From: Stenotrophomonas sp. NA06056
GTDB lineage: Bacteria > Pseudomonadota > Gammaproteobacteria > Xanthomonadales > Xanthomonadaceae
Length of the DNA stretch: 64,000 bases
Assembly (NCBI RefSeq): GCF_013364355.1
Contig: NZ_CP054931.1
Location: forward strand, 2,790,001 to 2,854,000
Direction: 5' to 3'
Under the pieces are notes generated by a model. That model was not told the DNA's origin, made no database searches, and was given only the letters and a program-made list of their open reading frames with translations. A program made the translations under genes and the position numbers. Numbering within the stretch: the first letter of the stretch is position 1; each line of letters opens with the position of its first letter. Positions 6,852-15,856 of this stretch are shown one piece after another.

Positions 6852-8063
6852 ATGAAACTGCATCACCAACTCCTGACGGTCGCCGTGGCTGCTGCGCTGT
6901 ATGTGCCGGCCGCCCACGCCGAAGTCGCCATCGATGTGATCGGCGGTTCGGAAATCACCTTCGAAGGCCTGGTCCAGGCCGACGGCAACTGGTACGACAA
7001 TGACGTCGTGGACCTCAACGGCGGTGACGCCGGCAACGGCAAGAACAGCGAATTCGAACTGCGTCGCGCCGAGCTGGTGCTGAAGGGCAAGGGCCCGGGC
7101 AACGTGGAGTGGGTGGTCGGCTATGACGCCAAGGCCGACAAGTTCCTTGACACCAACGTGAAGTACAAGCTGCTGGGCAACGCCAACCACTTCATCCAGG
7201 TCGGCCAGTTCAAGCAGCCCAACAGCCTGGAAGAGCTGTCCAGCACCAAGAACAACGACTTCATCTCCAAGGCCGCGGTCACCAACACCTACGCCGTCGC
7301 CCGCCGCCTCGGCGGTGCGTACAGCTATGGCCAGGACAACTGGTCGGTCACTGCCAGCGCCTTCGGCCGCGAGCTGACCCGCAACCTGGCCCACGGCAGC
7401 GGCTACGGCGCACGTGGCACCTGGGCACCGATCAACGAGAAGGGCCAAGTCCTGCACTTCGGCCTGAGCTATGTGGACTACGACACCGACGCGGACACCC
7501 TGCGCGTACGTGCCCGCCCGAACGCCGACCTGGCCACCGCGCGTCTGGTCGATGGCGGCAACATGACCGACACCGACCGCGTCAGCACCATCGGCGCCGA
7601 GGCAATGTACTTCCAGGGCCCGTTCAAGGCCCAGGCCGAGTACTACACCAGCAAGGCCAAGCGTTACGCCCACGACAACTACACCACCGACGGCTACTAC
7701 GTCAGCGGCGTGTGGAATGTCACCGGCGAAAGCTGGAGCTACAAGGGCGGCACCCCGGGCACTGGCCTGCCGAACAACCCGGCCAGCGGCCAGTGGCAGC
7801 TGGGCCTGCGTTACGACCACATGGATCTGAACGACGGCAACCTCGCCGCCAACCCGGTGGCCGGCCGTCCGCCGATCGTCGATGGCGTGCTCGGCGGCAA
7901 GATGGACATCTGGACCGTCGGTGCCAACTGGTACTGGCGCTCGAACTTCAAGCTGATGCTCAACTACGTGATGGTCGACAGCAAGAAGTACAGCTCGACC
8001 GCTCGTGGTTTCGTCAACGACGATCCGAACATCCTGGAAGCCCGCGCGCAGTTCTTCTGGTAA
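6852..8063 (+). CDS. phosphate-selective porin, OprP/OprO family
   Basis: 403 aa outer-membrane beta-barrel. The signal peptide MKLHHQLLTVAVAAALYVPA ends at AHA-EV. The mature protein starts with GSEITFEGLVQADGNWYDND, typical of the OprO/P porin family, and alternates amphipathic strands up to a C-terminal aromatic residue (ARAQFFW), the expected barrel end signal for BAM. The family forms trimeric channels for phosphate or polyphosphate. The start was placed at 6852 because only that Met leads directly into a signal peptide. Position ahead of the pst genes and the candidate Pho box support phosphate-starvation control. Confidence 0.88.
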   Translation: MKLHHQLLTVAVAAALYVPAAHAEVAIDVIGGSEITFEGLVQADGNWYDNDVVDLNGGDAGNGKNSEFELRRAELVLKGKGPGNVEWVVGYDAKADKFLDTNVKYKLLGNANHFIQVGQFKQPNSLEELSSTKNNDFISKAAVTNTYAVARRLGGAYSYGQDNWSVTASAFGRELTRNLAHGSGYGARGTWAPINEKGQVLHFGLSYVDYDTDADTLRVRARPNADLATARLVDGGNMTDTDRVSTIGAEAMYFQGPFKAQAEYYTSKAKRYAHDNYTTDGYYVSGVWNVTGESWSYKGGTPGTGLPNNPASGQWQLGLRYDHMDLNDGNLAANPVAGRPPIVDGVLGGKMDIWTVGANWYWRSNFKLMLNYVMVDSKKYSSTARGFVNDDPNILEARAQFFW

Positions 8064-8086
8064 GTCCTGCGGCGTGAAGGTGGACG

Positions 8087-8110
8087 AAGGCACGGCACCG
8101 GCCGTGCCTT
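8087..8110. terminator. stem-loop after the phosphate porin gene
   Basis: Perfect 10-bp stem AAGGCACGGC/GCCGTGCCTT with loop ACCG, 24 nt after the porin stop. The trailing run is only moderately T-rich, so it may be a weak terminator or an mRNA-stabilising stem. Confidence 0.65.
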
Positions 8111-8173
8111 CGTCGTTGTGGGCAGGCGGTGGGCGCGCGATGATGCCCTGCCCTGTCGACATGGACCTTCGGG

Positions 8174-8953
8174 ATGCCCACTTCCCTCCGCCTGCGCCGC
8201 CTGCTGTGTGGCGCCCTGCTTACCGCCCTGTCCCCCGCTGCGCTCGCCTGCGAGGATGCAGAGGCCGTGCGCGAGGCCGCCTATCGGCAGTTGCCGGCCG
8301 GCGTACTGCCAACAGCGGCACGCTTCACCGATGCCGACAGAACCGCCTGCCGCGCGTGGCCCGCGCAGCCCGGCACGACCCTGCTGGCCGTGGCGCAATG
8401 GGCCGAGCCCGCCTCGGAAGACGTGCGCGGTGGCGATCTGGACCTGTTGCTGATCGATACCGCCAGTGGCCGGCCGCTGGCCTGGACCCGCGTGGCCGAT
8501 GCGGTCAGCAGTGATGCGCTGCGCTTCACCGGCCTCAGCCTGGACACGGCGCGCTGGCAGCTGGATGCGGCCACCCGCGCATTCGGCGTGCGCATGGACT
8601 ACAGCGGCAGCTCAGGCCCCAACCCGTTCGCGCAGACCGAACTGCAGTTGTTCGTGCGTGATGGCCAGCAGCTGCGTCGGGTGCTTGCGCCGCTGGCCGT
8701 CAGCGGCAGTCGCGGCGAATGGGATACGCGCTGCGCCGGCGAACTCAGTCGGTTCGAGCGCACGCTGGAGATGGGCAAGGCCCATAGCGCTGGCCTGGCA
8801 CCCATCCTGGTGCGCGAAAAGCGCGTCGACACGATCAGCGTCGCCGTCGGTGATGACTGCCATGCAACCGACACGACGGCACCTGCGCACCGCTGGACAC
8901 TGCTGCCCAGCGACGGTCGCTATGCCATTCCGGAGGCGCTGCGGGGGCTCTGA
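8174..8953 (+). CDS. secreted hypothetical protein in the pho/pst locus
   Basis: 259 aa with a Sec signal peptide (MPTSLRLRRLLCGALLTALS, cleavage near ALA-CE), so probably periplasmic; the Cys right after ALA could alternatively suggest a lipoprotein but the box is not canonical. The rest is soluble and shows no motif I recognise. Cysteines in CEDAEAV, TACRAW, DTRCAGEL and GDDCHATD could form disulfides. It lies between the phosphate porin and pstS in the same orientation, separated from the porin by a stem-loop. A role in phosphate-stress physiology is a guess from location only. Confidence 0.7.
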   Translation: MPTSLRLRRLLCGALLTALSPAALACEDAEAVREAAYRQLPAGVLPTAARFTDADRTACRAWPAQPGTTLLAVAQWAEPASEDVRGGDLDLLLIDTASGRPLAWTRVADAVSSDALRFTGLSLDTARWQLDAATRAFGVRMDYSGSSGPNPFAQTELQLFVRDGQQLRRVLAPLAVSGSRGEWDTRCAGELSRFERTLEMGKAHSAGLAPILVREKRVDTISVAVGDDCHATDTTAPAHRWTLLPSDGRYAIPEALRGL

Positions 8954-8981
8954 AAGGGAGGCTTCGGCACCGCCATGACCG

Positions 8982-8999
8982 CTGTCACGTTTGCGTCAT
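8982..8999 (+). promoter_or_regulatory. candidate Pho box upstream of pstS
   Basis: CTGTCACGTTTGCGTCAT closely fits the two-half-site PhoB consensus (CTGTCAT-N4-CTGTCAT). It lies 90 bp before the pstS start codon, a usual distance. A further TGACAG follows directly at 9000-9005, so several PhoB dimers could bind. Confidence 0.75.
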
Positions 9000-9089
9000 A
9001 TGACAGACGCGGGCGTGTCATGGAACCGTTATGGAATGTGCACCGAAACGTCGGGCAGCCGCCCCTCGACCACCCCAGGAGTCTCTCCC

Positions 9090-10109
9090 GTGATCCACGC
9101 CTTCAAGTCGCGCGCCGCCGTCGCCATTCTGGCCGCGTCGTCCGTGTTCGCCGCCAACGCCGCCGATGTCACCGGCGCGGGCGCCTCGTTCATCTACCCG
9201 GTGATGTCCAAGTGGTCGGCCGACTACAGCACCGCCACCGGCAAGAAGGTCAACTACCAGTCGATCGGCTCCGGTGGTGGTATCGCCCAGATCAAGGCCG
9301 CGACCGTCGATTTCGGTTCGTCCGATGCGCCGCTGAAGCCGGAAGAACTGGCTGCGGCTGGCCTGGCCCAGTTCCCGTCGGTGATCGGCGGCGTGGTGCC
9401 GGTGATCAACGTCGCCGGCGTCGCCCCGGGCGCGCTGAAGCTGGACGGCCCGACCCTGGCCAACATCTTCCTGGGCAAGATCACCACCTGGAACGACCCG
9501 GCCATCGCCGCGCTCAACGCCGGCCTGACCCTGCCCAGCGGCAAGATCACCATCGTCCATCGTTCGGACGGCTCGGGCACCACCTTCAACTTCGTCAACT
9601 ACCTGTCCAAGGTCAGCCCGGAGTGGAAGAGCAAGGTCGGTGAAGGCACTTCGGTGCAGTGGCCGGCCGGCATCGGCGGCAAGGGCAATGAAGGCGTTGC
9701 AGCCTACGTGAAGCAGATCAAGGGTGGCATCGGCTACGTCGAACTGTCCTACGCGCTGCAGAACAAGATGTCCTACGCGGCGATGAAGAACGCGGCCGGC
9801 AAGATCGTGCAGCCGTCGGACGCCTCGTTCTCGGCCGCTGCGGCCAGCGCCGACTGGGCCAACGCCCGTGACTTCTACCTGGTGATGACCAACGCCCCGG
9901 GCGCTGACGCATGGCCGATCACTGCCACCAACTTCATCCTGGTGCGCAAGCAGCCGAAGAACGTGGCGGGCGCCAAGGCCACCCAGGAGTTCTTCCGCTG
10001 GGTCTACAAGAATGGCGATGCGCAGGCCAAACAGCTGGACTACGTGCCGCTGCCGGACGCACTGGTGCGCCAGATCGAGACCTACTGGACGCAGAACCTG
10101 AAGTACTGA
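9090..10109 (+). CDS. pstS: phosphate ABC transporter substrate-binding protein PstS (periplasmic form)
   Basis: 339 aa class-II periplasmic binding protein. The signal peptide VIHAFKSRAAVAILAASSVF ends at ANA-AD; the mature protein starts DVTGAGASFIYPVMSKW. Phosphate-contacting motifs are present: GAGASFIYP, GSGGGIAQI, DFGSSDAPL and HRSDGSGTTF. GTG at 9090 is chosen because AGGAG lies 8 nt upstream (9078-9082) and the signal peptide begins there. Mature sequence is very close to the second PstS at 10651-11739, so this is a tandem paralogue pair. Likely PhoB-induced from the adjacent Pho box. It delivers phosphate to PstCA in the inner membrane. Confidence 0.93.
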   Translation: MIHAFKSRAAVAILAASSVFAANAADVTGAGASFIYPVMSKWSADYSTATGKKVNYQSIGSGGGIAQIKAATVDFGSSDAPLKPEELAAAGLAQFPSVIGGVVPVINVAGVAPGALKLDGPTLANIFLGKITTWNDPAIAALNAGLTLPSGKITIVHRSDGSGTTFNFVNYLSKVSPEWKSKVGEGTSVQWPAGIGGKGNEGVAAYVKQIKGGIGYVELSYALQNKMSYAAMKNAAGKIVQPSDASFSAAAASADWANARDFYLVMTNAPGADAWPITATNFILVRKQPKNVAGAKATQEFFRWVYKNGDAQAKQLDYVPLPDALVRQIETYWTQNLKY

Positions 10110-10177
10110 GTTTCGTTGCCAGGCGTTCCCCCGCAGGAACGGGGTCGGCGGGTCCTCTCTCCCCCGCCGGCCCCACC

Positions 10178-10216
10178 GGGCGCTGGATCCTTCGGGGTCC
10201 GGCGCTCTTCTTTTTT
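10178..10216 (+). terminator. rho-independent terminator after first pstS
   Basis: GC-rich stem with arms around CGGGCGCTGGATCC and GGGTCCGGCGCT (including G-T pairs) and loop TTC, followed by a T-rich run at 10208-10216. It lies about 70 nt after the pstS stop, so the first pstS is probably monocistronic. Confidence 0.75.
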
Positions 10217-10281
10217 GTACGGTTGTCGATTGGGTTGGGTTGGTCGTGAAGAGCGCTGCGCTTCCGTTGAAGTCTTGTTGC

Positions 10282-10383
10282 GGCGATGGGCCGGGCTGCG
10301 CAGGACACGCCGTGAACCCGTCCGTGGGGGCTCGGCCACGGCATCCATGCCGTGGACGGTCCTGCGCAGCCCGGCCCATCGCC
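10282..10383. repeat. large nested-hairpin repeat, copy 2
   Basis: Perfect 25-bp inverted arms at 10282-10306 and 10359-10383. The 52-bp interior holds a second perfect palindrome, CCACGGCATCCATGCCGTGG (10336-10355), and a GTCCGTGGGGGCTCGG stretch. It shares architecture and trailing CTTTCGACAG with the element at 1834-1935. It lies in the 540-bp gap between the two pstS genes, after the first gene's terminator. No coding potential is evident in the gap. Confidence 0.65.
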
Positions 10384-10560
10384 TTTCGACAGTCCATCGG
10401 GGGCGCGGTGGGGTCATGGAAGGCAGGAGCAGGAGCAAGGGCAACGGCAATGCGCCGCCGCGCCGGGGACCGCGCAGACGCGCAGTTGGCGCCGTCAGCC
10501 GGCCCAGCGGCCAACCGCGGATCAGCCGAAACCCTTGTCGGAACGTGATCCAGGACACCT

Positions 10561-10598
10561 CTGTCATGGACGTCATACGGCTGTAACAAAAACATCAT
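10561..10598 (+). promoter_or_regulatory. candidate multi-repeat Pho box upstream of second pstS
   Basis: CTGTCATGGACGTCATAC (10561-10578) and CTGTAACAAAAACATCAT (10581-10598) each look like PhoB half-site pairs, close together. They end 52 bp before the start of the lipoprotein-type pstS. Double sites of this kind suggest an independent PhoB-driven promoter for pstS2-pstCAB-phoU. Confidence 0.6.
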
Positions 10599-10650
10599 TT
10601 CATAGCCGCATCCGCCGACACCGTCGGCTCTACCCCGCTATGGAGTGACC

Positions 10651-11739
10651 ATGAAACTGCACTCGGCCAGCCTTGCCGCCCTTTCCCTGGCCATCGCCCT
10701 GGGCTTGTCTGCCTGCGGTGGCGACAAGCAGGCCGCACAGCAGCCGGCCGCTGACGGTGCCGCTGCTCCGGCCGCTGCCGGCGACAAGGTGACCGCTGAG
10801 GTCTCCGGTGCTGGCGCCTCCTTCATCTTCCCGCTGGTGTCCAAGTGGTCGGCCGACTACAACACCGCCACCGGTGCCAAGATCAACTACCAGTCCATCG
10901 GTTCCGGTGGTGGCATCGCCCAGATCAAGGCCGGTACCGTTGATTTCGGTTCGTCCGACAAGCCGCTGAACAGTGACGAGCTGGCCCAGGCCGGCCTGGC
11001 CCAGTTCCCGTCGGCCATCGGCGGCGTGGTTCCGGTGGTCAACATCGACGGCCTGGAAGCCGGCAAGCTGCGCCTCAGCGGTGCCCTGCTCGCCGACATC
11101 TTCCTGGGCAAGGTCAAGACCTGGAACGACCCGGCCATCGTCGCCGCCAACCCGGGCGTGACCCTGCCGGACGGCAAGATCACCATCGTCCACCGTTCGG
11201 ACGGTTCGGGCACCACCTTCAACTTCTCCAACTACCTGTCCAAGGTCAGCCCGGAGTGGAAGAGCAAGGTCGGTGAAGGCACCTCGGTGCAGTGGCCGGA
11301 CGGCGTCGGTGGCAAGGGCAATGAAGGCGTCGCTTCGTACGTGAAGCAGATCAAGGGCTCGATCGGCTACGTCGAACTGGCCTACGCACTGCAGAACGCG
11401 ATGCCGTACACCTCGCTGCAGAACGCCGCCGGCACCTGGGTGCAGCCGAATGCTGAAACCTTCGCCGCCGCTGCCGCCAGCGCCGACTGGGCCAGTGCCA
11501 AGGACTTCAACCTGGTCATCACCAACGCGCCGGGCGAGCAGGCGTGGCCGATCACCGCCACCAACTTCATGCTGATGCAGAAGAAGCCGAAGGATGCCAA
11601 GCGCAACCAGGATGCGCTGGCCTTCTTCAAGTGGGCCTTCGAAAGCGGCCAGACCCAGGCCAACGAACTGCACTACGTGCCGCTGCCGGCCGAGCTGGTC
11701 AAGCAGATCGAAGCCTACTGGGCGACCGAACTGAAGTGA
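10651..11739 (+). CDS. pstS: phosphate-binding lipoprotein PstS paralogue
   Basis: 362 aa. It starts MKLHSASLAALSLAIALGLS with lipobox LSAC (Cys21), so the mature protein is predicted to be lipid-anchored. An Ala/Gln-rich linker (about 25 residues) precedes a PstS domain starting EVSGAGASFIFPLVSKW that is nearly the same as the first PstS (GSGGGIAQI, DFGSSDKPL, HRSDGSGTTF). ATG 10651 is preferred over the upstream in-frame GTG at 10645 because the signal sequence begins there. It is probably the dedicated binding protein of the PstCAB permease downstream. A strong hairpin separates it from pstC. Confidence 0.92.
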   Translation: MKLHSASLAALSLAIALGLSACGGDKQAAQQPAADGAAAPAAAGDKVTAEVSGAGASFIFPLVSKWSADYNTATGAKINYQSIGSGGGIAQIKAGTVDFGSSDKPLNSDELAQAGLAQFPSAIGGVVPVVNIDGLEAGKLRLSGALLADIFLGKVKTWNDPAIVAANPGVTLPDGKITIVHRSDGSGTTFNFSNYLSKVSPEWKSKVGEGTSVQWPDGVGGKGNEGVASYVKQIKGSIGYVELAYALQNAMPYTSLQNAAGTWVQPNAETFAAAAASADWASAKDFNLVITNAPGEQAWPITATNFMLMQKKPKDAKRNQDALAFFKWAFESGQTQANELHYVPLPAELVKQIEAYWATELK

Positions 11740-11748
11740 TGGACCCGA

Positions 11749-11773
11749 CGGTGCCCGCCATGTGCGGGCACCG
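11749..11773. terminator. pstS-pstC intercistronic hairpin
   Basis: Perfect 10-bp stem CGGTGCCCGC/GCGGGCACCG with a 5-nt loop, 10 nt after the pstS stop and without a T-run. Such stems between binding-protein and permease genes usually cause partial termination or protect the upstream mRNA, raising binding protein above permease. Confidence 0.65.
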
Positions 11774-11821
11774 CCTCCTGAACATCGTGCTGCCCCGCCC
11801 CTTCCTGGCCCTGCCGTCCCC

Positions 11822-12790
11822 ATGAATGCCATCGCCCAGCCTGTAGCCGCCCCGTCCACGCGTGACACGCGTGATGCCCGCAACGACAAACTGTTCCGAT
11901 GGGTGCTGGTCGGCACCGTCATCTTCGTCCTGATCGCTCTGGCCTGCGCCGCACTGTCGATGCTGTGGGGTGGTCGCCACGCCCTGCAGATGCAGGGCTT
12001 GAGCTTCTTCTTCTCGTCCGACTGGAATCCAGTCGAAAACAAGTTCGGCGCCCTCGCCCCGATCTACGGCACCCTGGTCACCGCGCTGATCGCGATGGTC
12101 ATCGCCGTGCCGGTCAGCTTCGGTATCGCCTTCTTCCTCACCGAGGTGGCACCGCGCTGGCTGCGGGGTCCGGTCGGTACCGCCATCGAACTGCTGGCGG
12201 GCATTCCCTCGATCATCTACGGCATGTGGGGCCTGTTCGTGCTGGTGCCGGTGATGACCGAATACGTCACTCCGTTCCTCAACGAAACCCTGGGCGAATG
12301 GCCGATCATCGGTCCGGTATTCCAGGGCCCGCCGCTGGGCATCGGCATGCTCACCGCCGGCTTCGTGCTGGCGATCATGGTCATCCCCTTCATCTCCTCG
12401 GTGATGCGCGAAGTCTTCCTGACCGTGCCGACCCGCCTGAAGGAATCGGCCTACGCGCTGGGTTCCACCAAGTGGGAAGTGAGCTGGGACATCGTGCTGC
12501 CCTACACCCGCTCGGCGGTGATCGGTGGTGTGTTCCTCGGCCTCGGCCGCGCACTGGGCGAGACGATGGCCGTGGCCTTCGTGATCGGCAACAGCGTGCG
12601 CCTGTCGCCGTCGCTGCTGGAACCGGGCACCACCATTGCCGCGCTGATCGCCAACGACTTCGGCGAGGCCACTGAAACCTACCGCTCGGCGTTGCTGCTG
12701 CTCGGCTTCGTCCTCTTCATCGTCACCTTCGTGGTGCTCGCCATCGCCCGCCTGATGCTGATGCGCCTGTCCCGCAAGGAGGGCAACTGA
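11822..12790 (+). CDS. pstC: phosphate ABC transporter permease PstC
   Basis: 322 aa inner-membrane permease with about six transmembrane segments, the first at residues 25-50 (LFRWVLVGTVIFVLIALACA). It carries the BPD_transp_1/EAA coupling region (TRLKESAYALGSTKWEVSWD then LPYTRSAVIGGVFLGLGRAL-GET) that contacts PstB, and the PstC-type segment SFFFSSDWNPVENKFGALAP. It pairs with PstA to form the phosphate channel. Start ATG at 11822 follows the PstS hairpin. The stop overlaps pstA (TGATG). Confidence 0.93.
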   Translation: MNAIAQPVAAPSTRDTRDARNDKLFRWVLVGTVIFVLIALACAALSMLWGGRHALQMQGLSFFFSSDWNPVENKFGALAPIYGTLVTALIAMVIAVPVSFGIAFFLTEVAPRWLRGPVGTAIELLAGIPSIIYGMWGLFVLVPVMTEYVTPFLNETLGEWPIIGPVFQGPPLGIGMLTAGFVLAIMVIPFISSVMREVFLTVPTRLKESAYALGSTKWEVSWDIVLPYTRSAVIGGVFLGLGRALGETMAVAFVIGNSVRLSPSLLEPGTTIAALIANDFGEATETYRSALLLLGFVLFIVTFVVLAIARLMLMRLSRKEGN

Positions 12791-13653
12791 TGTCCAGCAC
12801 CGCTGACTCCCTGTACCTGCGCCGCCGCATCGGCAATGTCATCGCCATCGCGATGTCCTGCGCCACTGCGCTGTTCGGCCTGTTCTTCCTCGGCTGGATC
12901 CTGTTCACCCTGGCCTCCAAGGGCCTGGCAGGCATCAACCTGGATCTGTTCACCAAGATGACACCGCCGCCGATGCAGGAAGGCGGACTTGCCAACGCCT
13001 TCTTCGGCAGTGCGGTGATGTGTGCGCTGGCGATCGGCATCGGCACCCCGCTGGGGGTGCTGGCCGGCACCTGGCTGGCCGAGTACGGCAACGCCCGCAA
13101 GGCCGGCACCGTGGTCCGCTTCGTCAACGACATCCTGCTGTCGGCGCCGTCCATCGTGCTGGGCCTGTTCGTTTACACCCTGTACGTGATGCAGACCGGC
13201 GGCAGCTTCTCCGCCTTCGCAGGTGCGCTGTCGCTGGCCTTCATCGTGCTGCCGGTGGTGGTGCGCACCACCGACGAGATGCTGCGCCTGGTGCCTTCGC
13301 AGATGCGCGAAGCGGCCCTGTCGCTGGGCATCCCGCAGTGGAAGGTGATCGTGCAGGTGCTGTACCGCAGTGCCTCGGCCGGCATCATCACCGGCATCCT
13401 GCTGGCACTGGCCCGCATTTCCGGCGAGACCGCACCGCTGCTGTTCACCGCCTTCGGCAACCAGTACTGGAACAGCAACGTGTTCCAGCCGATGGCCTCG
13501 GTGCCGGTGGTGATGAACCAGTTTGCCGGCAGCCCGTATGAATCCTGGCAGGTGCTGGCCTGGGCCGGCGCGCTGGTGCTGACCGTGTTCGTGCTGCTGG
13601 TCAGCCTCTCTGCGCGCGGCATCCTGCTGCGCAACCGTATCTCCCATGACTGA
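12790..13653 (+). CDS. pstA: phosphate ABC transporter permease PstA
   Basis: 287 aa permease partner of PstC. Transmembrane segments include about 15-45 ([20 protein letters not shown]) and several later ones. The EAA loop reads [20 protein letters not shown], followed by the family motif [20 protein letters not shown]. The protein is a typical length for PstA. Its ATG shares a base with the pstC stop and its end overlaps pstB by 8 bp, indicating tight coupling of the pstCAB block. Confidence 0.93.
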   Translation: MSSTADSLYLRRRIGNVIAIAMSCATALFGLFFLGWILFTLASKGLAGINLDLFTKMTPPPMQEGGLANAFFGSAVMCALAIGIGTPLGVLAGTWLAEYGNARKAGTVVRFVNDILLSAPSIVLGLFVYTLYVMQTGGSFSAFAGALSLAFIVLPVVVRTTDEMLRLVPSQMREAALSLGIPQWKVIVQVLYRSASAGIITGILLALARISGETAPLLFTAFGNQYWNSNVFQPMASVPVVMNQFAGSPYESWQVLAWAGALVLTVFVLLVSLSARGILLRNRISHD

Positions 13654-14503
13654 CCTTTCCGTGGATACCGCCATGAACGACCTTTCCAACGCCGTGCCGA
13701 TGCAGCGCATCGTGGTGCCGGCCTCGCACGAGAACCTGCACGCTCCGGCACCGGTCAAGCTCGCCGCGCGTGGACTGGACTTCTACTACGACAAGTTCCA
13801 CGCCCTCAAGGGCATCAACCTGGAGATCCCGGAAAAGCGCGTGACCGCGCTGATCGGTCCGTCCGGTTGCGGCAAGTCGACCCTGCTGCGCATCTTCAAC
13901 CGCATCTATGCGCTGTACCCGAAGCTGGAAGCGCGCGGTGAGGTGATCCTCGACGGCGAGAACATCCTGTCGCCGAAGTATCCGATGAACCGCCTGCGCA
14001 GCAAGGTCGGCATGGTGTTCCAGAAGCCGGTGCCGTTCCCGATGACCATCTTCGAGAACGTGGCCTATGGCATCCGCCACCACGAGAAGCTGTCCAAGGC
14101 AGACATGGCCGACCGTGTCGAGCATGCGCTGCGCCAGGGCGCGCTGTGGGACGAAGTGAAGGACAAGCTCAACCAGAGCGCGCTGGGCCTGTCCGGCGGC
14201 CAGCAGCAGCGTCTGTGCATCGCCCGTGCCGTGGCCCTGCGCCCGTCGGTGCTGCTGCTGGATGAGCCGACCTCGGCGCTGGATCCGATCTCCACCAGCC
14301 GCATCGAACAGCTGGTGGAAGAACTGAAGCACGAATACACCATCGTGATCGTCACCCACAACATGCAGCAGGCCGCGCGCGTGTCCGATTACACCGCCTT
14401 CATGTACCTGGGCGACCTGATCGAGCACGACCGCACCGAAGTGATCTTCTCGCAGCCGTCCAAGCAGCAGACCGAGGATTACATCACCGGCCGCTTTGGC
14501 TGA
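13646..14503 (+). CDS. pstB: phosphate ABC transporter ATPase PstB
   Basis: 285 aa ATP-binding subunit. Motifs in order: Walker [13 protein letters not shown]-loop [16 protein letters not shown] signature [14 protein letters not shown], Walker [14 protein letters not shown], switch His in VIVTHNM. The PstB-specific stretch [17 protein letters not shown] is present. The N-terminus has about 30 extra residues compared with E. coli PstB; the internal Met10 ([10 protein letters not shown]) could be the true start. It powers phosphate import and, with PhoU, conveys phosphate status to PhoR. Confidence 0.94.
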   Translation: MTDLSVDTAMNDLSNAVPMQRIVVPASHENLHAPAPVKLAARGLDFYYDKFHALKGINLEIPEKRVTALIGPSGCGKSTLLRIFNRIYALYPKLEARGEVILDGENILSPKYPMNRLRSKVGMVFQKPVPFPMTIFENVAYGIRHHEKLSKADMADRVEHALRQGALWDEVKDKLNQSALGLSGGQQQRLCIARAVALRPSVLLLDEPTSALDPISTSRIEQLVEELKHEYTIVIVTHNMQQAARVSDYTAFMYLGDLIEHDRTEVIFSQPSKQQTEDYITGRFG

Positions 14504-14530
14504 TCGGCCTGTTTCTTTGCCCTATGTCCC

Positions 14531-14553
14531 AGCCAGGCATGGCCTGGCTCTAC
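14531..14553. repeat. SMAG-type palindrome between pstB and phoU
   Basis: AGCCAGGCATGGCCTGGCT followed by CTAC (reverse of GTAG) sits in the 64-bp pstB-phoU gap, inside the transcript. It could form an intercistronic stem. Confidence 0.6.
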
Positions 14554-14567
14554 CCGGATTGCAGACC

Positions 14568-15275
14568 ATGAACCTTCCCAACGACCACATCGTCAAGAGC
14601 TACGACGAAGAGCAGCAGCGCCTGGTGGCCGAGATCGTGCGCATGGGCGAGATGGCCGTCGCCCAGCTGGAGGCGTCGATGGACGTCATCGAGAAGCGCG
14701 ATGAGAACGCCGCCCACCGCATCATCGCCAACGATGAAGCGATCGATTCGCTGGAACAGCAGATCAGCCACGACGTGATGCGCCTGGCGCTGCGTGGCCC
14801 GATGGCACGCGACCTGCGCGAGATCCTTGCCGGCCTGCGTATTCCGGCCGATATCGAACGCATCGGCGACTACGCGGCCAACGTCGCCAAGCGCTCCATC
14901 GCGCTGGGCAAGGTACCGCCGCTGCCGCAGATCCAGGGCCTGCGCGCCCTCGGCCGTCTTGCCGCGCAGCAGGTCCGCCGCGCCATCGCTGCGTACCGCG
15001 ACAACGATGCCGATGCCGCGCTGGAACTGCGCGAGGACGATGCCCGCCTGGATGCGCAGTACACCGCGCTGTTCCGCGAGCTGCTGACCTACATGATGGA
15101 AGACCCGCGCAACATCACGCCGTGCACCCATCTGCTGTTCATGGCCAAGAACCTGGAGCGCGTGGGCGACCACGCCACCAACATCGCCGAGAACGTGTGG
15201 TTCCTGGTGCATGGCGAACAGCCGCTGCCGCCGCGCCAGAAGCGCGACGAGACCTCCAGCGCCGGCGATATCTGA
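14568..15275 (+). CDS. phoU: phosphate signalling regulator PhoU
   Basis: 235 aa, all-helical with two PhoU repeats. Metal-binding/E(D)xxxD motifs are visible as PADIERIGDYAANVAKR in the first half and NLERVGDHATNIAENVWF in the second. PhoU joins PstSCAB with the PhoR kinase and represses the Pho regulon when phosphate is plentiful. Start ATG 14568 begins MNLPNDHIVKSYDEEQQRL, the conserved family opening. phoB/phoR are not in the window. A stem-loop terminator follows at 15310. Confidence 0.94.
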   Translation: MNLPNDHIVKSYDEEQQRLVAEIVRMGEMAVAQLEASMDVIEKRDENAAHRIIANDEAIDSLEQQISHDVMRLALRGPMARDLREILAGLRIPADIERIGDYAANVAKRSIALGKVPPLPQIQGLRALGRLAAQQVRRAIAAYRDNDADAALELREDDARLDAQYTALFRELLTYMMEDPRNITPCTHLLFMAKNLERVGDHATNIAENVWFLVHGEQPLPPRQKRDETSSAGDI

Positions 15276-15309
15276 TACCGCACTGCAACACCGGAGTTGA
15301 CTCCAAGGT

Positions 15310-15334
15310 GGCCGCTGTCCTGGTGACAGCGGCC
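15310..15334 (+). terminator. terminator after phoU
   Basis: Perfect 10-bp stem GGCCGCTGTC/GACAGCGGCC, loop CTGGT, then TTCCTGTTT. It ends the pstS2-pstCAB-phoU transcript 34 nt after the phoU stop. Confidence 0.8.
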
Positions 15335-15362
15335 TTCCTGTTTCTGGGCGTTCCGGCGATTC

Positions 15363-15385
15363 ATCCACGCGTGGCGTGGATCTAC
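15363..15385. repeat. SMAG-type palindrome
   Basis: ATCCACGCGTGGCGTGGAT followed by CTAC, just downstream of the phoU terminator and before the promoter region of the bufferin-like operon. Confidence 0.6.
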
Positions 15386-15413
15386 TGGCCACCGGTCTCG
15401 CCTTCTGTAACAA

Positions 15414-15433
15414 ACCTCACGAAAATTTGAGGT
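15414..15433. promoter_or_regulatory. candidate operator before the bufferin-like operon
   Basis: Inverted repeat ACCTCA-N8-TGAGGT, 80 bp before the precursor gene start. The N8 is AT-rich, unlike its surroundings, suggesting a promoter element or a repressor/sigma site. Metal- or thiol-responsive control would fit the family, but no regulator gene is adjacent. Confidence 0.35.
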
Positions 15434-15513
15434 CTTGGCGAGGATTCGTTGAGTAGGATCGCTGCACCATCACTTCACCACGGGCATCCGCCCACCACCC
15501 AGGAGCACGACCG

Positions 15514-15856
15514 ATGAGCACCTCCAACAAGACGCTGTCCCTGCTGACCGCCACCGCCTTGGCCGCAGGCCTGGGCATGACCGCTTCCGCCTCGGCCCTG
15601 AGCATGAGCGACCTCGCCCAGGGCTATCTGGTGGCAGGACAGGCAGCCAAGGCCAGCACCGACGCCAAGGCTGCCGATACCAAGATGGCCGCGGACGCCA
15701 CCAAGCATGCTGAAGGCAAGTGTGGCGCCGATGGCAAGACCGCCGAAGGCAAGTGCGGTGCCGACAAGGGCAAGGCGGCCGGCGCAGCTGCCGGTGCCAA
15801 GGCCAAGACCGGCGACAAGAAGGCAGCCGAAGGCAAATGCGGCGAAGGCAAGTGCG

